64,000 bases of DNA, from contig NZ_CADIJL010000003.1 of NCBI RefSeq assembly GCF_902859695.1, positions 310,001 through 374,000 on the forward strand, in the 5' to 3' direction. This DNA comes from Achromobacter ruhlandii (lineage in GTDB: Bacteria > Pseudomonadota > Gammaproteobacteria > Burkholderiales > Burkholderiaceae_B). Shown piece by piece: positions 63,799 to 64,000 of this stretch. Every line of letters begins with the position of its first letter. Position 1 is the first letter of the stretch. The notes beneath the pieces are model-generated. The model had not been told where the DNA came from, ran no database searches, and saw nothing but the letters and a program-made list of their open reading frames with translations. A program made the translations under genes and the position numbers.

Positions 63799-64000
63799 TC
63801 ACGCGCGGCGCGCGGCAGCCGCATCGTGGCGGCGCGCCGCCGCATCCAGTTGCGCATGGTGCGTCTCGGCCCAGCGATCCAGCGCCACCAGCGCCACATT
63901 CAACGATTCCCCCAGTTCTGTCAGGTGATAGCGCACGTGCGGCGGCACCGTGCGCATGTCTTCGCGCCGCACCAGCCCGTGGCGCTCCAGCTCGCGCAGG
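63799..64000 (-). CDS. HxlR-type transcriptional regulator (partial, N-terminus outside window)
   Basis: The minus-strand frame ends at a TGA (63801-63799) and is open to the right edge. The visible C-terminal part reads LRELERHGLVRREDMRTVPP and continues HVRYHLTELGESLNVALVAL, ending in an Ala/Arg-rich tail. This matches the wing and dimer helix of HxlR winged-helix regulators (ELExxGLVxRxxxxxxPPxVxYxLTxxG). About two-thirds of the gene is missing. It is convergent with the ferritin-like gene. Confidence 0.88.
   Translation of the reverse strand, partial: LRELERHGLVRREDMRTVPPHVRYHLTELGESLNVALVALDRWAETHHAQLDAAARRHDAAAARRA

Overview
This is a 64 kb stretch of GC-rich (roughly two-thirds G+C) chromosome from a betaproteobacterium. 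It most likely belongs to the Alcaligenaceae, in the Achromobacter/Bordetella group. The indications are strong C/G third-position codon bias, a Bordetella-type general porin, Bug-family (tripartite tricarboxylate) binding proteins, DUF4148 proteins, and the gene orders lptB-hpf-ptsN-hprK and argB-nucleotidase-slmA. Genus is inferred from gene content and not measured. I see no prophage, insertion sequence, CRISPR array, rRNA or tRNA. Nearly everything is core housekeeping sequence, and both window edges cut a gene (gatA on the left, an HxlR-type regulator on the right).

Layout. 1-7.6 kb: gatCA on the minus strand, divergent from the rod-shape operon mreBCD-mrdA-mrdB. 7.6-8.5 kb: a gene-free, hairpin-rich region carrying two copies, in opposite orientation, of an unusual element. 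The core is conserved, but each copy has its own perfectly self-complementary outer arms; this is the most interesting structure in the window. 8.5-13.6 kb (minus): an Ldh2-type dehydrogenase with a DASS carboxylate transporter, then slmA, a HAD nucleotidase and argB. 13.9 kb: metQ behind a structured leader. 14.9-17.3 kb (minus): yraN-diaA-dolP-tlpA. 17.3-18.9 kb: rsmI and a methylguanine-DNA methyltransferase. 18.9-20.7 kb (minus): rapZ-rlpA. 20.9-23 kb: two multiheme c-type cytochromes. 23-30.5 kb (minus): a MocR regulator, then kdsD-kdsC-lptC-lptA-lptB-hpf-ptsN-hprK, where rpoN, often found between lptB and hpf in related bacteria, is missing.

30.6-39.7 kb (plus): purT, then a GbsR/MarR-like regulator, cydA-cydB-cydX (a 41-codon gene), cydD-cydC and apt. 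A TTTCAGGAA motif lies in front of both the regulator and cydA, which suggests shared control of cytochrome bd. 39.7-43 kb: LysR regulator, a triple-repeat DUF4148 protein and the porin. 43-54.7 kb: ilvA, a YqaA-type membrane protein, a 1319-residue flavin/iron-sulfur dehydrogenase fusion, a DUF3857-transglutaminase protein, a Bug binding protein, yggS and a class I aminotransferase. 54.9-64 kb: a polar amino acid binding protein, a small membrane protein, HMG-CoA lyase, dprA, def-fmt, and a minus-strand run of CYTH protein, HAD phosphatase, NTF2-like protein and LOG-family protein, ending with a ferritin-like protein.

Functionally the window is dominated by cell-envelope genes: shape (mre/mrd), LPS transport and Kdo synthesis (lpt/kds), outer-membrane and septal lipoproteins (dolP, rlpA), peptidoglycan precursor control (rapZ) and division placement (slmA). 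Respiratory genes (cyd, cytochromes, flavin dehydrogenase) and translation maturation genes (gat, def, fmt, rsmI, hpf) make up most of the rest.
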